From positions 16,591,337 to 16,655,336 of the forward strand of contig NC_087080.1 of assembly GCF_026151205.1 (NCBI RefSeq): a stretch of DNA of 64,000 nucleotides, given 5' to 3'. Within the stretch, counting starts at the first letter, position 1. Each line of letters begins with the position of its first letter. Below, one piece after another: positions 11,582 to 21,528 of this stretch. Position numbers and translations under genes: made by a program. The notes under the pieces were generated by a model, which saw only the letters and a program-made list of their open reading frames with translations, made no database searches and was not told where the DNA came from. This stretch comes from Bolinopsis microptera (lineage: Eukaryota; Ctenophora; Tentaculata; Lobata; Bolinopsidae).

Positions 11582-13132
11582 TTATTTTTGCAATGACAAC
11601 AATCGTAAAGCTTCAATGATAGATCTAGTAGGTCTACCCGACATCCCCTTGGGTAAGTAGCTCATAGAGTCAGTACTGTCCATAACACCTGCAATGTCTA
11701 AGTGAGCCCAACTCTTACACTTTATAAAGTTCTGCAGGAACTTAGCAGCAGTAATGGATCCGCCGTAAGGGGAGGCGCTTATGTTATTGATATCAGCGGT
11801 AGGAGACTTCAGTAAATCACCATACTCTTTGAACAGAGGCATCCTCCAAAACCTATCTCCGCTATTGTAACCACCTCTCTCTAGACTATCCCACAGCTGA
11901 TCACAGGAACTGTAGGCTCCCACACATTCTCCACCTAAAGCTACTGCCATTGCCCCAGTCAATGTAGCCATGTCTACAACATGTGCAGGATCAAATGTGT
12001 CAGCATAAGTTAAAGTATCAGCAAGAATAAGCCTGCCCTCTGCATCTGTGTTATCTACTTGTATTGTTTTCCCGTTCATTGCAGTAACAACATCTCCAGG
12101 CTTGGTGGCTGAACCAGATGGCATGTTCTCACAAAGAGGGATTAATGTTATCAGGTTAATTGGTAGGTTGAGAGAGGCAGCACCCAAAGTGGCTCCAGCT
12201 ACACAAGCTGCCCCGCCCATATCAGCCCTCATTGCGTCCATACCCTTGGAGGGTTTGATGGAGATACCACCGGTATCAAATGTGACACCTTTGCCAACTA
12301 AACAAATTGGAGGAGTATCGGCGTTTTTGTAGTGAATTTCCAGTAAAAATGGAGGTTCCTCAGATCCTTTTGCAACCGAGAGAAATGACCCCATTTTTTT
12401 CTCTGTGATCCAATCTTTATCTCTGACTATAACAGTCACCGTATCAGCATGTTCCTCATTAACTTTGCTTTTAACAGCATCGACAAATAATGTTGGTGTC
12501 ATGTAATTTGCTGGAGACTCCATTAAGTGTCTGGCTAAATTTTGACTTTTAGCATTGATGATACCATCTTCCCAATCATTAACACAAGCATCTGGTAGAT
12601 CCATCAGTTTGCATTGTAATAATTTAGGAGCTTCTTTACGCTTTGCTTTCAAAATGTCGTATGTATAGAGAGCTAACTGAGCAGCCTCACCAGCAGCTTT
12701 CCCACTTCCTGCTGAGTCTACTTCAATTTTATCAATACTATCATCTGACTGCAATGCTGCAACTCCAGCCCCAACTGCTGATCTTATTGCTTCGCTAATA
12801 CTATTTCGTGATGTCAAATCATATTCACATAACTTTTCGCTGTTTTGAACATCATCAACAATTGATAAAGTGACAACTGGATATTCTTCGTGTAACCCAT
12901 AGAAAGTTCTCGTTTTGGTTATTTTAGAAATGCCAGTAAGTTCTGACAACTTTGACGATATTTTGGTGTCGAATTGTTTTGCACATTCAGATAGTTGAAT
13001 GTTGCTCTCAGGTGATTCGTATTTCCCAGTTAAAACTAGTCCAGTGAGAGAGCGCTGAAAGTTCAAGCTTTTGTGAGGCACATATTGTGAGCATAGGGGA
13101 GAGAGCACTCGTTTCAATGGTGATTGCAGCAT
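11582..13132 (-). CDS. LAP3: Leucyl aminopeptidase, M17 family
   Basis: A 516-aa intronless frame. I start it at the ATG at 13132, because an acceptor-like ATTTTTCAG ends 3 nt upstream. The protein is a two-metal cytosolic or mitochondrial aminopeptidase that removes N-terminal residues. The catalytic C-terminal domain shows VGKGVTFDTGG (metal-binding Lys and Asp), DAMRADMGGA (metal-binding Asp) and the M17 signature NTDAEGRL with metal-binding Asp and Glu and the catalytic Arg. All key residues are present. The N-terminal domain is less conserved, and the basic N-terminus could be a targeting peptide. The gene sits head-to-tail with DLST, 312 nt apart, and 719 nt from the PAQR3-like gene. 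Confidence 0.92.
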   Translation of the reverse strand: MLQSPLKRVLSPLCSQYVPHKSLNFQRSLTGLVLTGKYESPESNIQLSECAKQFDTKISSKLSELTGISKITKTRTFYGLHEEYPVVTLSIVDDVQNSEKLCEYDLTSRNSISEAIRSAVGAGVAALQSDDSIDKIEVDSAGSGKAAGEAAQLALYTYDILKAKRKEAPKLLQCKLMDLPDACVNDWEDGIINAKSQNLARHLMESPANYMTPTLFVDAVKSKVNEEHADTVTVIVRDKDWITEKKMGSFLSVAKGSEEPPFLLEIHYKNADTPPICLVGKGVTFDTGGISIKPSKGMDAMRADMGGAACVAGATLGAASLNLPINLITLIPLCENMPSGSATKPGDVVTAMNGKTIQVDNTDAEGRLILADTLTYADTFDPAHVVDMATLTGAMAVALGGECVGAYSSCDQLWDSLERGGYNSGDRFWRMPLFKEYGDLLKSPTADINNISASPYGGSITAAKFLQNFIKCKSWAHLDIAGVMDSTDSMSYLPKGMSGRPTRSIIEALRLLSLQK

Positions 13133-13850
13133 CAACTGAAAAATGTTTAAGATGATGTTAATGAATTAATCTTATATCAATCTGATAATACCCATTATAT
13201 ATATATAAAAACTTGCAATGCACATTTTTGTTTGCTTTTTACTGAAGGTGTGATATTGGTGCAAGCATAACTTCGTGTTTTTATAGACAGTACTGGGTGT
13301 TCCATTTATGAAATACTGTCGAAAAATGAATAAAATAAATTCTTGCGTTGAAATTCTATTATTTTCAGATAAATTACAGGATAATACATCACTTAAAGTA
13401 CCAAAACAACAGTTGAAACAAAATATATAATTATTAATTATATTATATTTATAGATATCATCATAATATAGATTAAGAAACGGTAATTGGCAATAAATTC
13501 ACTGAATAAAATACCTTCAATGCAAAGATAGCAAACCTACTAAGCAGACACTATTAATACTCTATTTGTTCACCGAACAATGCTGTACAACAAATAATTC
13601 ATAATATCATAATAGATTAACCACTCGATATCTATCCCTTTCAACTCTTTAACATGACTTAAGAAACGACAACTGCACTGTTAATGTCATAATTTCCAAT
13701 CCTAGCTATATTGTTTCTCTGATTAAAGTGTAAGAAATTATAGTCAAATCAGTAGTTATAATCAAATTTAACTTAATAAACTGTGTTTCTTTTGTAATCA
13801 ACTAATAGTACAGTAGTAATACTATTAGAAATCACATCTCCTAGAGTTCA
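13133..13850. other. Intergenic spacer between the PAQR3-like gene and LAP3
   Basis: AT-rich DNA with no frame or repeat that I can support. It includes a polypyrimidine-AG acceptor immediately before the LAP3 start. Confidence 0.5.
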
Positions 13851-14696
13851 TTAAGTAGGGCATATGTGACTTGTAACATATAGAAATAAATCTTGCTGTG
13901 TTTTATGCCCAACTATGAAAACTATAGCAGCAAAAACATGCCATATTTGATGACTATGACCAAAGATATCAAACTTTCCAGGCAGTAATACTTCAGGGAG
14001 CCTTGTAACGTAAAAGAATGCTCCTGTTCCTCCAAAGAAGTAGAGTAGTGCTATTCTTGGTAAAAACAAAGCAACGATTTCAGACTTTACACCATAGAGT
14101 ATAACCCAGTGAGCCGAAGGAATAATTCCAGAAAGTGACACCAATGAGTAAGTTACTATTCTGAAGTATGTGCTATTTTTATCACCAAACCATGGTCGAG
14201 TGACGAAGTAGCCAGCAGCGCCAAACACAGCGCCCAATGTTACACCATAGAAAATTTTTAGCTCAGGAAAGCAATAAAATGCATAGTGCATAACAGGAAA
14301 AAAGCATCCAGAGAGCCCAATAGCAATTCCAATGCAGTCAATTAGCAGGAATTTTGAATGTGCATCCTGCGATTGACAATTGAACAGATGATATGCAGCA
14401 GACGCAAACATTGCAATTTGTATTGCTATGACCATAGATATGAATGCCAACTGATCATAAATTGTTGCATGTTCCTCATTCGTTATCAATGAGAAATCCA
14501 TAAAATATTGGTAGAAGAAGTACAGGCCAACCAGCAAATGAGACCAGACATTGATTGACTCATTGTGTAAAGTGAACAATGATCTGAAGCACAGTTTAGT
14601 TGGTAAATATCCACGATATCCAGATTTGATGTGAGGATTCCCTGTTAAAAACGGGGGTGCTTCATGATAGTCATAGAGGATTATCAAATTACTCAT
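13851..14696 (-). CDS. PAQR3: PAQR family seven-helix membrane protein, PAQR3-like
   Basis: Intronless coding region. The frame opens at 14729, but that ATG precedes a strong acceptor (TTTTTATCTTCAG, ending about 14714). I therefore place the start at 14696 (MSNLIILYDYHEAPP), giving 281 aa. The protein shows the PAQR signatures NPHIKSGYRGYLP, NESINVWSHLL, SAAYHLFNC with a zinc-ligand His, and GHSHQIWHV with the two C-terminal His ligands. About seven hydrophobic segments follow the first signature. The sequence matches PAQR3 (RKTG) best by eye; in vertebrates that protein anchors Raf kinase at the Golgi. Other class I PAQRs are less likely because of the LPTKLC and PGKFDIFGHSHQ patterns. Confidence 0.82.
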   Translation of the reverse strand: MSNLIILYDYHEAPPFLTGNPHIKSGYRGYLPTKLCFRSLFTLHNESINVWSHLLVGLYFFYQYFMDFSLITNEEHATIYDQLAFISMVIAIQIAMFASAAYHLFNCQSQDAHSKFLLIDCIGIAIGLSGCFFPVMHYAFYCFPELKIFYGVTLGAVFGAAGYFVTRPWFGDKNSTYFRIVTYSLVSLSGIIPSAHWVILYGVKSEIVALFLPRIALLYFFGGTGAFFYVTRLPEVLLPGKFDIFGHSHQIWHVFAAIVFIVGHKTQQDLFLYVTSHICPT

Positions 14697-15149
14697 GTAG
14701 CGCAGTAGTTTTCCTGAAGATAAAAACATGGTTATTGGTTGTCATGATTTCATTCCTGAAGATGATAGCATTCTATTTTATTTCATTTTATTTTCTTTTC
14801 TTCCATTCTAATATGTAGCAACTTGTCAGCTCACCAAAATGATCCGACCTACATGGTACGTAGTTAATGGAATTAACACCATCAATAAAATAATAAGTTT
14901 TACAACCACGAATTAATTAATTAGGAGGAAACTTGAGGAAATATTCTTTGGTGATTGTATATAATAATATAAATTTCTATTCATTTTGCACCCAGAGAAA
15001 GATCTGATACAGCAGCAGGTTGGAAACTCTGAATTTAACTACATTAGCTAAAAGAAGAATCCGTGGGGATCTTATAGAAACCTTTGAAATAGGCAATGGT
15101 TTACTAGAATATGGTTAGGATATTGTCAATATTAGTAAAATTTCTTGAT

Positions 15150-15500
15150 TACTTTACTTTACGTTTACTTTATGTTGTTTAGCTGCAAAGCATCTATGAA
15201 AACCGACAATTTTTTAAACTTAGGACAACCATGGCTGGCACCAGCACTTACAGGAACCCGAAGGATCGACGGTTAAGGTATTATACCACACTTTCTTCCC
15301 CGTGGCTCATATGTACAGCTCCTCATTTGACCCTCACACACGATTTCTCGAGCATTGACTGAGTAGACCATTGGCATAGGTCCATTGAAACCCTTAGCAG
15401 AACAGCAACGCCGCTAACCCCATGGCTAGTGGCACAGACAGGGATCGAACCCGCAACCTCGTGATTGAGCGGCATATCGAACTGCGCCATTAAACCACCT
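15150..15500 (-). mobile_element. tRNA-derived SINE
   Basis: Reading the minus strand, a tRNA-like head begins near 15500. It has an A-box-like TGGCGCAGTTCGA (15477-15489) and a B box GGTTCGATCCC (about 15441-15451). An unrelated body of about 250 bp follows, then a simple tail of AAAGTAAACG-type repeats near 15150. The head has no regular acceptor stem, so it is a SINE promoter and not a tRNA gene. Confidence 0.7.
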
Positions 15501-15733
15501 TCATTGAACAAATTTCTTGTTTCATTGAGAAGATCAGGTATAAATATTGTTTCAAAGATAAAGTGCAATATCAAAAGCTCTAAATTAAGAAATCTTCGTA
15601 AAGCGTTTCTATCTGAGAGAGTTATACCTTATTGGGATGCCCTAACAGTGGATGTTAAGAATTCTTATAGTGTAAATGATTTAAAGATAAATCTTGAATA
15701 TTTTAAAAAGGACTGTATTAAAAAAGGAATTTT
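15501..15733 (+). mobile_element. LINE 3' coding tail, left half
   Basis: The frame encodes LRNLRKAFLSERVIPYWDAL, the conserved tail found at the C-terminus of CR1/L2/Jockey-like reverse transcriptases (pattern F..RVV..WN.LP). The reading frame continues after the inserted RT element at 17945-18070 (KKGIYCDLHHHWKASDEV). This fragment is therefore one old LINE tail split by a younger insertion. Confidence 0.7.
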
Positions 15734-15797
15734 ACTACTATTTTACTATTTTATACTATTTCAAGTTGTATATAATTTTACGGACAAAATGATCCCA

Positions 15798-15912
15798 GGG
15801 GGGACTCCCAACCCACCGCTTCGGCGGGTAGTTGACGCACCTTTCACAAGCAAGAGGCACTTTGGTCTACTTGCTGTGAGGTGTCTCAGCTACATGAGTT
15901 GGGGGTCCCCCC
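15798..15912 (+). ncRNA. Candidate structured RNA (three-way junction) at the 5' side of the RT element
   Basis: The outer stem pairs GGGGGGACTCCCAAC (15798-15812) with GTTGGGGGTCCCCCC (15898-15912): 15 pairs with one G-U. Inside are a short hairpin with a UUCG loop (CCGC-TTCG-GCGG, 15816-15827) and a long hairpin. The long hairpin is built from GTAGTTGA/TCAGCTAC, CACC/GGTG and TCACAAGCAAG/CTTGCTGTGA. A T6 run follows directly, as at Pol III terminators. I find no hammerhead core, and the nesting does not fit an HDV-type pseudoknot. I do not recognise the family. Confidence 0.5.
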
Positions 15913-17842
15913 TTTTTTAAATTTTATTAAAAATTTTATACGCCTCGCCCTGGCAAGCACCAACAAGCCCTGTGATAGCTCTGTACTGCGAGGACGGAGA
16001 AATAAGCTCGGTAAAGACATCAAAAAGAGACTGAAGGAGCTAGAGTGTGCTAAGGCTGACCAGTTAGCTGAAGAAATTTCATCAACTGACGACACGCGTC
16101 AAATGTTCGAAGCTGTGAGATCCTTAGCTAAGACCAAAGAGACAAAGCCTATAGTTGTCCACAATAAGGATGGGTACCCCATTGGTACAGACCTCGCTAA
16201 AGCTGAAGTACTCCGCGATTGGTATGAAGAACAGCTGACTGGAGATGAACCTGCCCTTGATCCGTTTGAAGGTCCCCCTTCTCCCCTCGACTGCCCTATC
16301 ACAGAATATGAGGTAAAAACCGCTGCTAAACGCCTCAAGAACGGCAAAGCCAATGGACCTGACAATACCCCCAATGAGCTCCTCAAGTATGGTGGGAGTG
16401 CGCTATGTGTCCATTACGCCAAAATCATCAACACCTGCTTTGAAGAGAACCTGTTCCTTGACGCTGTCGGAGAATGTTTCATCACCCCTCTTCAAAAGCC
16501 TGGCAAGACTCCTGGTGAACTCAAAAGCCTCAGACCCCTGACACTATGTAACTGTGCTCGTAAGCTGCTATCCCTCATTACACTCAGGAGAATTGAAGCA
16601 AAGGTAGACACTTACACAGGTCCGTGGCAAGCTGCCTACAAGCAGAAGAGAAGCTGTGGAGACCTGGTATGGTGTCACCGTATGTTGATCAGCATCGTAA
16701 AAGAAAGAGAGTGGTCTTTCCACAAGATGGGCCTAGACATGTCCAGTGCCTTCGATACCATCAGTAGGCAGACTGTGCTCAACCTCCTAGAGGACGCAGG
16801 GTGCACAAGAGATGAGATCAGACTAGTGAGATTCCTCCTGAGCAACACCAAGATCAAGGTGCGAGTCAACAACGCTACCTCCCTTGAATTCATCAGCACC
16901 AATGGAGGACCCCAAGGTGATAGTGTTTCAGGCCTCTGTTTCACAATCACTCTAGCTGGTGCCTGCTACCACCTGCGTGCCGTGACGCTGCGCCCAACCC
17001 CTCCTATTAGTCCTAGCGGCATGCCTGAAGAAGATGCCTACTCTGATGACATCGACTATCTTGGTGAAGACAAAGATGCTCTAGAAGCCCTCCTCCCTGT
17101 CGCTACTAAGGTGTTCAAAGAGTGGAATCTGAATATTAATGAATCAAAGACAGAGTTTGTACACATCTACATAGCTGGGAAAGATGAGGTCATGGATGAT
17201 GGTAAACCCCTTAGAATGAATGAAGAATGGTGCAGTAGCAAGTTGTTGGGTTCTCTGCTAGAAAGTAGGAAGGATGTCACCAGAAGAATCATGTTAGCCA
17301 ATGTAGCATTCCAGAACTTCAAGAAGGTCTGGTGCCAGAGTAAGATCCCCCTACAGAAGAAGCTGAAAGTCTATGAGGCCCAAGTAGTATCTATCCTCAT
17401 GTATAACTCTAGTTGCTGGGGAATGCCTAAATCGTACTGGGACAAACTAGATGCATGTCACCGTAACCACCTCAGAAAGATCATGAATGTCAGCTGGCCA
17501 CGCAGTATGATGTCCAAAGATACCCTATACAAACAGAGTAACTCTACCCCTATGTCTGAGCGTGCTGAGTTATCTAGGTGGAAGATGCTAGGACAGATAC
17601 TGAGGAGCGATGAAAGATCACCAGCTCAAGCTGCGCTGTGCTTTGCTGTCGAGATGTGTAGTGAAGTTGGTAGACTCGGGGCTCACAGACGTAACCTCCT
17701 ACACCACCTGAAGGTTGACCTCTGGAAGCGTTTCATCTTGCTGGAGTCGTATGATGATATTCTTCATTTGAGAGAACTTGCTAGTAACCGTGGTTATTGG
17801 AGTAAATTGTTCGACTTTATACTTGAGTACAAGTCAATTTGA
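15881..17842 (+). CDS. Reverse transcriptase of a non-LTR retrotransposon
   Basis: An open frame of up to 653 aa; the true start is unclear, since the first residues overlap the structured segment. RT motifs appear in order: GPDNTPNELLKYGG, ITPLQKPGKTPGELKSLRPL, motif A LDMSSAFDTI, motif B GGPQGDSVSG, motif C AYSDDIDYL (the usual YADD reads YSDD) and NINESKTEFVHI. A thumb/connector with ILMYNSSCWG and LRKIMNVSWP follows. No APE or restriction-like endonuclease domain is present upstream within the element. The frame has no stop or shift, so the insertion is probably young. Codon use is GC-richer than the surroundings. Confidence 0.85.
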   Translation: MSQLHELGVPPFLNFIKNFIRLALASTNKPCDSSVLRGRRNKLGKDIKKRLKELECAKADQLAEEISSTDDTRQMFEAVRSLAKTKETKPIVVHNKDGYPIGTDLAKAEVLRDWYEEQLTGDEPALDPFEGPPSPLDCPITEYEVKTAAKRLKNGKANGPDNTPNELLKYGGSALCVHYAKIINTCFEENLFLDAVGECFITPLQKPGKTPGELKSLRPLTLCNCARKLLSLITLRRIEAKVDTYTGPWQAAYKQKRSCGDLVWCHRMLISIVKEREWSFHKMGLDMSSAFDTISRQTVLNLLEDAGCTRDEIRLVRFLLSNTKIKVRVNNATSLEFISTNGGPQGDSVSGLCFTITLAGACYHLRAVTLRPTPPISPSGMPEEDAYSDDIDYLGEDKDALEALLPVATKVFKEWNLNINESKTEFVHIYIAGKDEVMDDGKPLRMNEEWCSSKLLGSLLESRKDVTRRIMLANVAFQNFKKVWCQSKIPLQKKLKVYEAQVVSILMYNSSCWGMPKSYWDKLDACHRNHLRKIMNVSWPRSMMSKDTLYKQSNSTPMSERAELSRWKMLGQILRSDERSPAQAALCFAVEMCSEVGRLGAHRRNLLHHLKVDLWKRFILLESYDDILHLRELASNRGYWSKLFDFILEYKSI

Positions 17843-17944
17843 CTTTTGGGACATATAATCTTACAAAGGATCACGTTTAGGTTCTAAATTATTTTAGGAT
17901 TGTTGACATTTGTAAGATTGACATGTTTGATAATTAATAATTAA

Positions 17945-18070
17945 ATATTAAAAAAGGAATTTATTGTGATCTGCATCATCATTGGAAAGCGTCTGATGAG
18001 GTGATAAGTAGAATTGAAGGAGATATCTATATGGAAAATAAAGTAAACATAATGATTATCTGTGGTTAAA
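17945..18070 (+). mobile_element. LINE 3' coding tail, right half
   Basis: It continues the frame of 15501-15733 across the RT insertion, starting with the second copy of the 17-bp duplication. The frame stays open to a stop near 18067. Confidence 0.55.
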
Positions 18071-18638
18071 ATAATTTAAGGAGAGTGGTCTTCAAACTTA
18101 ATACAAAGGTTAAAGTACAGATTGTGCACATTCATGATTTCAGGAGTGTTAACTGTTAAAAAGAGGTTTAGTATACTTTCTGTAGAATTCATTGCCTAAG
18201 ATTTGCTCCCCTAGGATCTGCATCGGGCTTTAGTTTTAAATTCATCCAAATATGCTTCTTTTGTAGCGCGATGCGTTACTGTGCCGCGCCGCGCACTCAA
18301 TAAGGCTTCTCTGGCTAGATCGGCGAGATGCGCTACTGTGCCGCGCCGAGCTGCCATGAATTGACATCGTCAATTAAATGCTTCTTTATCAACAAACATT
18401 ATGCGGGCACACATTTTTAATGCTTTTAGTTCAAGTTTTTTGTTAGAATAGAATTAGAACAAAATGCTCCTCCCCAGACAGTTATACCATAAGCAAGATA
18501 TTTTTCTAACAGAGTATGATACCATGCGTTTGCACATAATTTTTATTTACAATTTCAATAAATTTGGTAACAAAAGTTGCCTCAAAGTGTAAATATTACA
18601 AATTCATCATGAAAAACGATTCAGCCTCTCGCACATTG

Positions 18639-18852
18639 TTCACATAGCCATGTGTACGTCTACGCGTACTGCGTGAAGCGCTTGTTTCACCTTCGGCGGT
18701 CGCGCGCTACTGCAATACAAGCGAGACGGGTCTGGTTAGAGCAACTTACATTGCACATGTTGCTCTAACCAGAGCCCTCTCGCTTGCAGTAGCGCGCGAC
18801 CGCCGTGAAACAAGCGCGTCACGTAGTACGCATATACACATGGCTATGTGAA
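18639..18852. mobile_element. 214-bp foldback MITE-like palindrome
   Basis: Long imperfect inverted repeat: the left arm begins TTCACATAGCCATGTGTA, and the right arm ends with ACACATGGCTATGTGAA. The arms meet around GAGCAACTTACATTGCACATGTTGCTC. It is GC-rich relative to its flanks. CATTG-like sequence lies on both sides and may be a degraded target duplication. A related GC-rich direct repeat (TGTGCCGCGCCG, twice) lies at 18270-18360. Confidence 0.65.
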
Positions 18853-19979
18853 ACCATTGTTAATGGTCTGGCCCGGCGCGCGCTACTTCGTAGCACTTGC
18901 AATCGAGGAGAAAACGGCGCGCTACTTCGAAGAAATTTAGACGAGTAACATCCGTCAACTAAATTCAAATTATAAATAACTCGTGATAGTATGATGATTG
19001 ATTCTTAAAAACTTAAAATTAAATTAAGCGCTCAAAGGTCCTCGTGACCATGTGATCGCCTTACTGAGGCAGCCAACCGACGCGCTGTTTTATTTTTATG
19101 ATATGATAGCTCTTCTCAAACACAAGGATATAACTTGTGAACTCGGCTAGTATATATGAAACATTTGTCATGGAGTTGTAGAGGGAGTTATGTGCCTCGC
19201 CGGGCTAAAGTAGTGGATGACCTTGCTGTACGGCAAGTTAAACAAGGATCTGAAACTACTAGGTTCCGTACAGACTCAACTCTGCACCCGTGTCAATATG
19301 TTCATTGTATGCAAGCCTCTTGATTTATGATATGTTTTGATTGTTACTAATTAATACCAAAGAGCGAAATAGCTTCACCGAAGATATGCGTCAACGTAAT
19401 TTAAATGAACGAAACAATTTTATTATCAATTTGGTGAGAACCTCGCGAATTAGTCATAATTAAGATTTAAGGATAACCCTGGCCCTGACTTTAAGGAAAG
19501 ATAAATGTTTTCATTAATTTTTTTTCCATGATAATGGATCTATAATTTAATTTTAACCCTGTGTAATCTTGTGTTATCCCGTGTAAATCCTTGAATTCTT
19601 TTCAACGTATTTTTGCTAAATGTATATATACCTTCTAGTCACTCTTTTGCTACTCTAAGTCCCCTAAGATATCTGGTCAAAAGTGTGTGCTAGTTATATG
19701 TATAAAATATATTTTTGTCTGCTTTAATGGAGACCGCTGTGTACAGATTGAAAAAGGAACCTGCAATGGCCTTGTATTATAAAATTATTCAAACAATATA
19801 CACATAATATAGCAATGACCCTATATTGTCTGCTTTAATTGATACTAAATAAAATTGTCGTTTTCTCGAAATTGTTGTTTTCTTGAACTCCTCCCGGCCC
19901 TGGAGCTTTAAGTATCGCGGTAAATGGTACATCGTTTTGGTCGCCGCTGGACAGGGCATTCACAGATGTAAGGGTACTT

Positions 19980-20340
19980 CACCCTCAAGCCCAGTCCAAC
20001 AGTGACAAGAGCATCTCACAGATGTACAAATCTCACGAGAAAAACAAATAACGTGAGTACAATGACAGAGTCCTCAATGTTGAAAAGGCTACCTTCACGC
20101 CATTGGTGTTCAGTACTACAGGGGGAATGGCAACTGAGGCTTCACAGTTCCTAAAACATCTCGCAGAAAAGATCAGCCTAAAGAAAGGCCAACAGTATTG
20201 TGATGTGATGTCATTTGTCAGACGCAGACTGCGTTTTGATCTACTCAGAACCTGTATAATCTCTATCAGGGGGTACAGAGGTACCAGAACCCTTCCACCC
20301 ATGGCAATAAGTGATTTGGACCTTAAACTGATCATCACTC
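19980..20340 (+). mobile_element. LINE C-terminal fragment
   Basis: The fragment encodes REYNDRVLNVEKATFTPLVF, then STTGGMATEASQFLKHLAEK and LRFDLLRTCIISIRGYRG. This block is common at the ends of non-LTR retrotransposon ORFs in cnidarian and other invertebrate genomes. A stop near 20048 breaks the upstream frame, so it is a dead fragment. Confidence 0.7.
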
Positions 20341-20404
20341 TTAAACCCTAAAAGGTCATGGAGTGCTTGTTGGATGGGGGTCTAAACTGCTTTTTGTTGT
20401 GATG

Positions 20405-20575
20405 TGATTTAGTTGATTTTCCAGATCACACCCAAGAGCGTTTCAGACTGTTGCTCCGAAAATCTGGAACCAACTACCAATTGAAATTAAGACTTGTTCC
20501 GATGTTGATCTGTTCAAAACATTATTAAAAACTCACCTGTTTAAGAAAAGTTATGGCATGAGCGATTAATTGACA
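20405..20575 (+). mobile_element. LINE C-terminal fragment (second type)
   Basis: The fragment encodes RAFQTVAPKIWNQLPIEI and LFKTLLKTHLFKKSYG followed by a stop. This matches the F..AAPKLWNSLP...FK..LKTHLF tail of CR1/L2-like elements. Confidence 0.7.
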
Positions 20576-21528
20576 ATATAATAACTTTATGTTATTTGCT
20601 TAAACTGTTTAGGATGCAACCTAATGTCATGATCTTTTTGAACTTATTAGCAATTAGACTGTTAGCTCGCTTCACAAGCATGTCATCTTCGTTCCAAAAC
20701 TTTTTATGTCCTATGCATACACTCCTTGATAATTATCTTGATCTAGTATCTTTGTTTCACACAATAGAGCATAAGTTTTGTGGTTTATCCACTGGGCTTA
20801 GAGTTTGTGTTTAAGCTACCAAATTTTATTATTATTATTTATTTTATATATATTATTACAAAGGGTTTTATTTTTACCTCAGTTTTAAAATTTGTACCAT
20901 TTTTACAGAATTTTTATATAGGGTCATTGCTATATTATGTATATATTGTTTGAATATTTTTCTTTCATATTTAAACATTTTGCTACCAAGTCAGACAAAT
21001 TCGAGGTAAAAGCACCCCCTTGTCTGAAACACACTAACTGTGTCTTAGAGCTTTAGTCAAGCTTTGGTCGAATGACTTGGTTTTTCTATAACTTCTTCCG
21101 TTATCTGTCAGGGAAACTTTTTATCTTGATTTCACCATGATGACCCATGGTCCCAACTGCCTCAACCTACAACATGAAATGATAGATGTAAACTGCTATT
21201 CACTTGAGTTGCTTTTTATGGGTTATCCTACAACTGAATATAAACCTTGGTGATAAGCCTACTTTAGCTTATTTTTAAGTAAGCCCACTCAGTATTTTAA
21301 ATTGAAATGTTTTAAAAATAGCATATTAGTTCTGCGCAGACCATTTTGTTGAAGTCATTGCAATAATTTTTAAAATGAATAAATTATAGTTATAACATTA
21401 TATAACATTGTACTGTAGGTTAGTAGTTTACTTGTGATAAAGCATACATACATATAAATTTTACATTTTAACCATTTTACCACCTCTTATTTAAACAATA
21501 AAATATTTAGGAATGAGAAATAAAGTCC

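Larger units (their letters stand above)
15734..17944 (+). mobile_element. RT-encoding non-LTR element with target-site duplication
   Basis: The element is bounded by direct copies of TATTAAAAAAGGAATTT (about 15716-15733 and 17945-17962) and splits an older LINE tail. It contains a foldable RNA-like segment at 15798-15912, a single uninterrupted RT frame and about 100 bp of 3' tail. No endonuclease domain is visible. A 17-bp duplication is typical of target-primed reverse transcription. The copy is either 5'-truncated or a short element of its own kind. Confidence 0.75.
19776..20960. repeat. Inverted repeat pair enclosing two LINE tails
   Basis: TTCAAACAATATACACATAA and following bases at 19785-19825 recur in inverted orientation at 20915-20955 (arms of about 40 bp). 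Between them lie two LINE 3' tails (19980-20340 and 20405-20570). Either this is a composite element or two copies of one repeat sit in opposite orientation. Confidence 0.5.

Noticed and set aside
15430-15500. tRNA gene on the minus strand
   Set aside because: A and B boxes are present, but the acceptor stem does not pair and a long body with a simple tail follows, so it is a SINE head.
15798-15912. Hammerhead or HDV-like ribozyme
   Set aside because: There is no CTGATGA/GAAA core. The 5' strand pairs with the extreme 3' end in one continuous helix, which does not fit the HDV nested pseudoknot.
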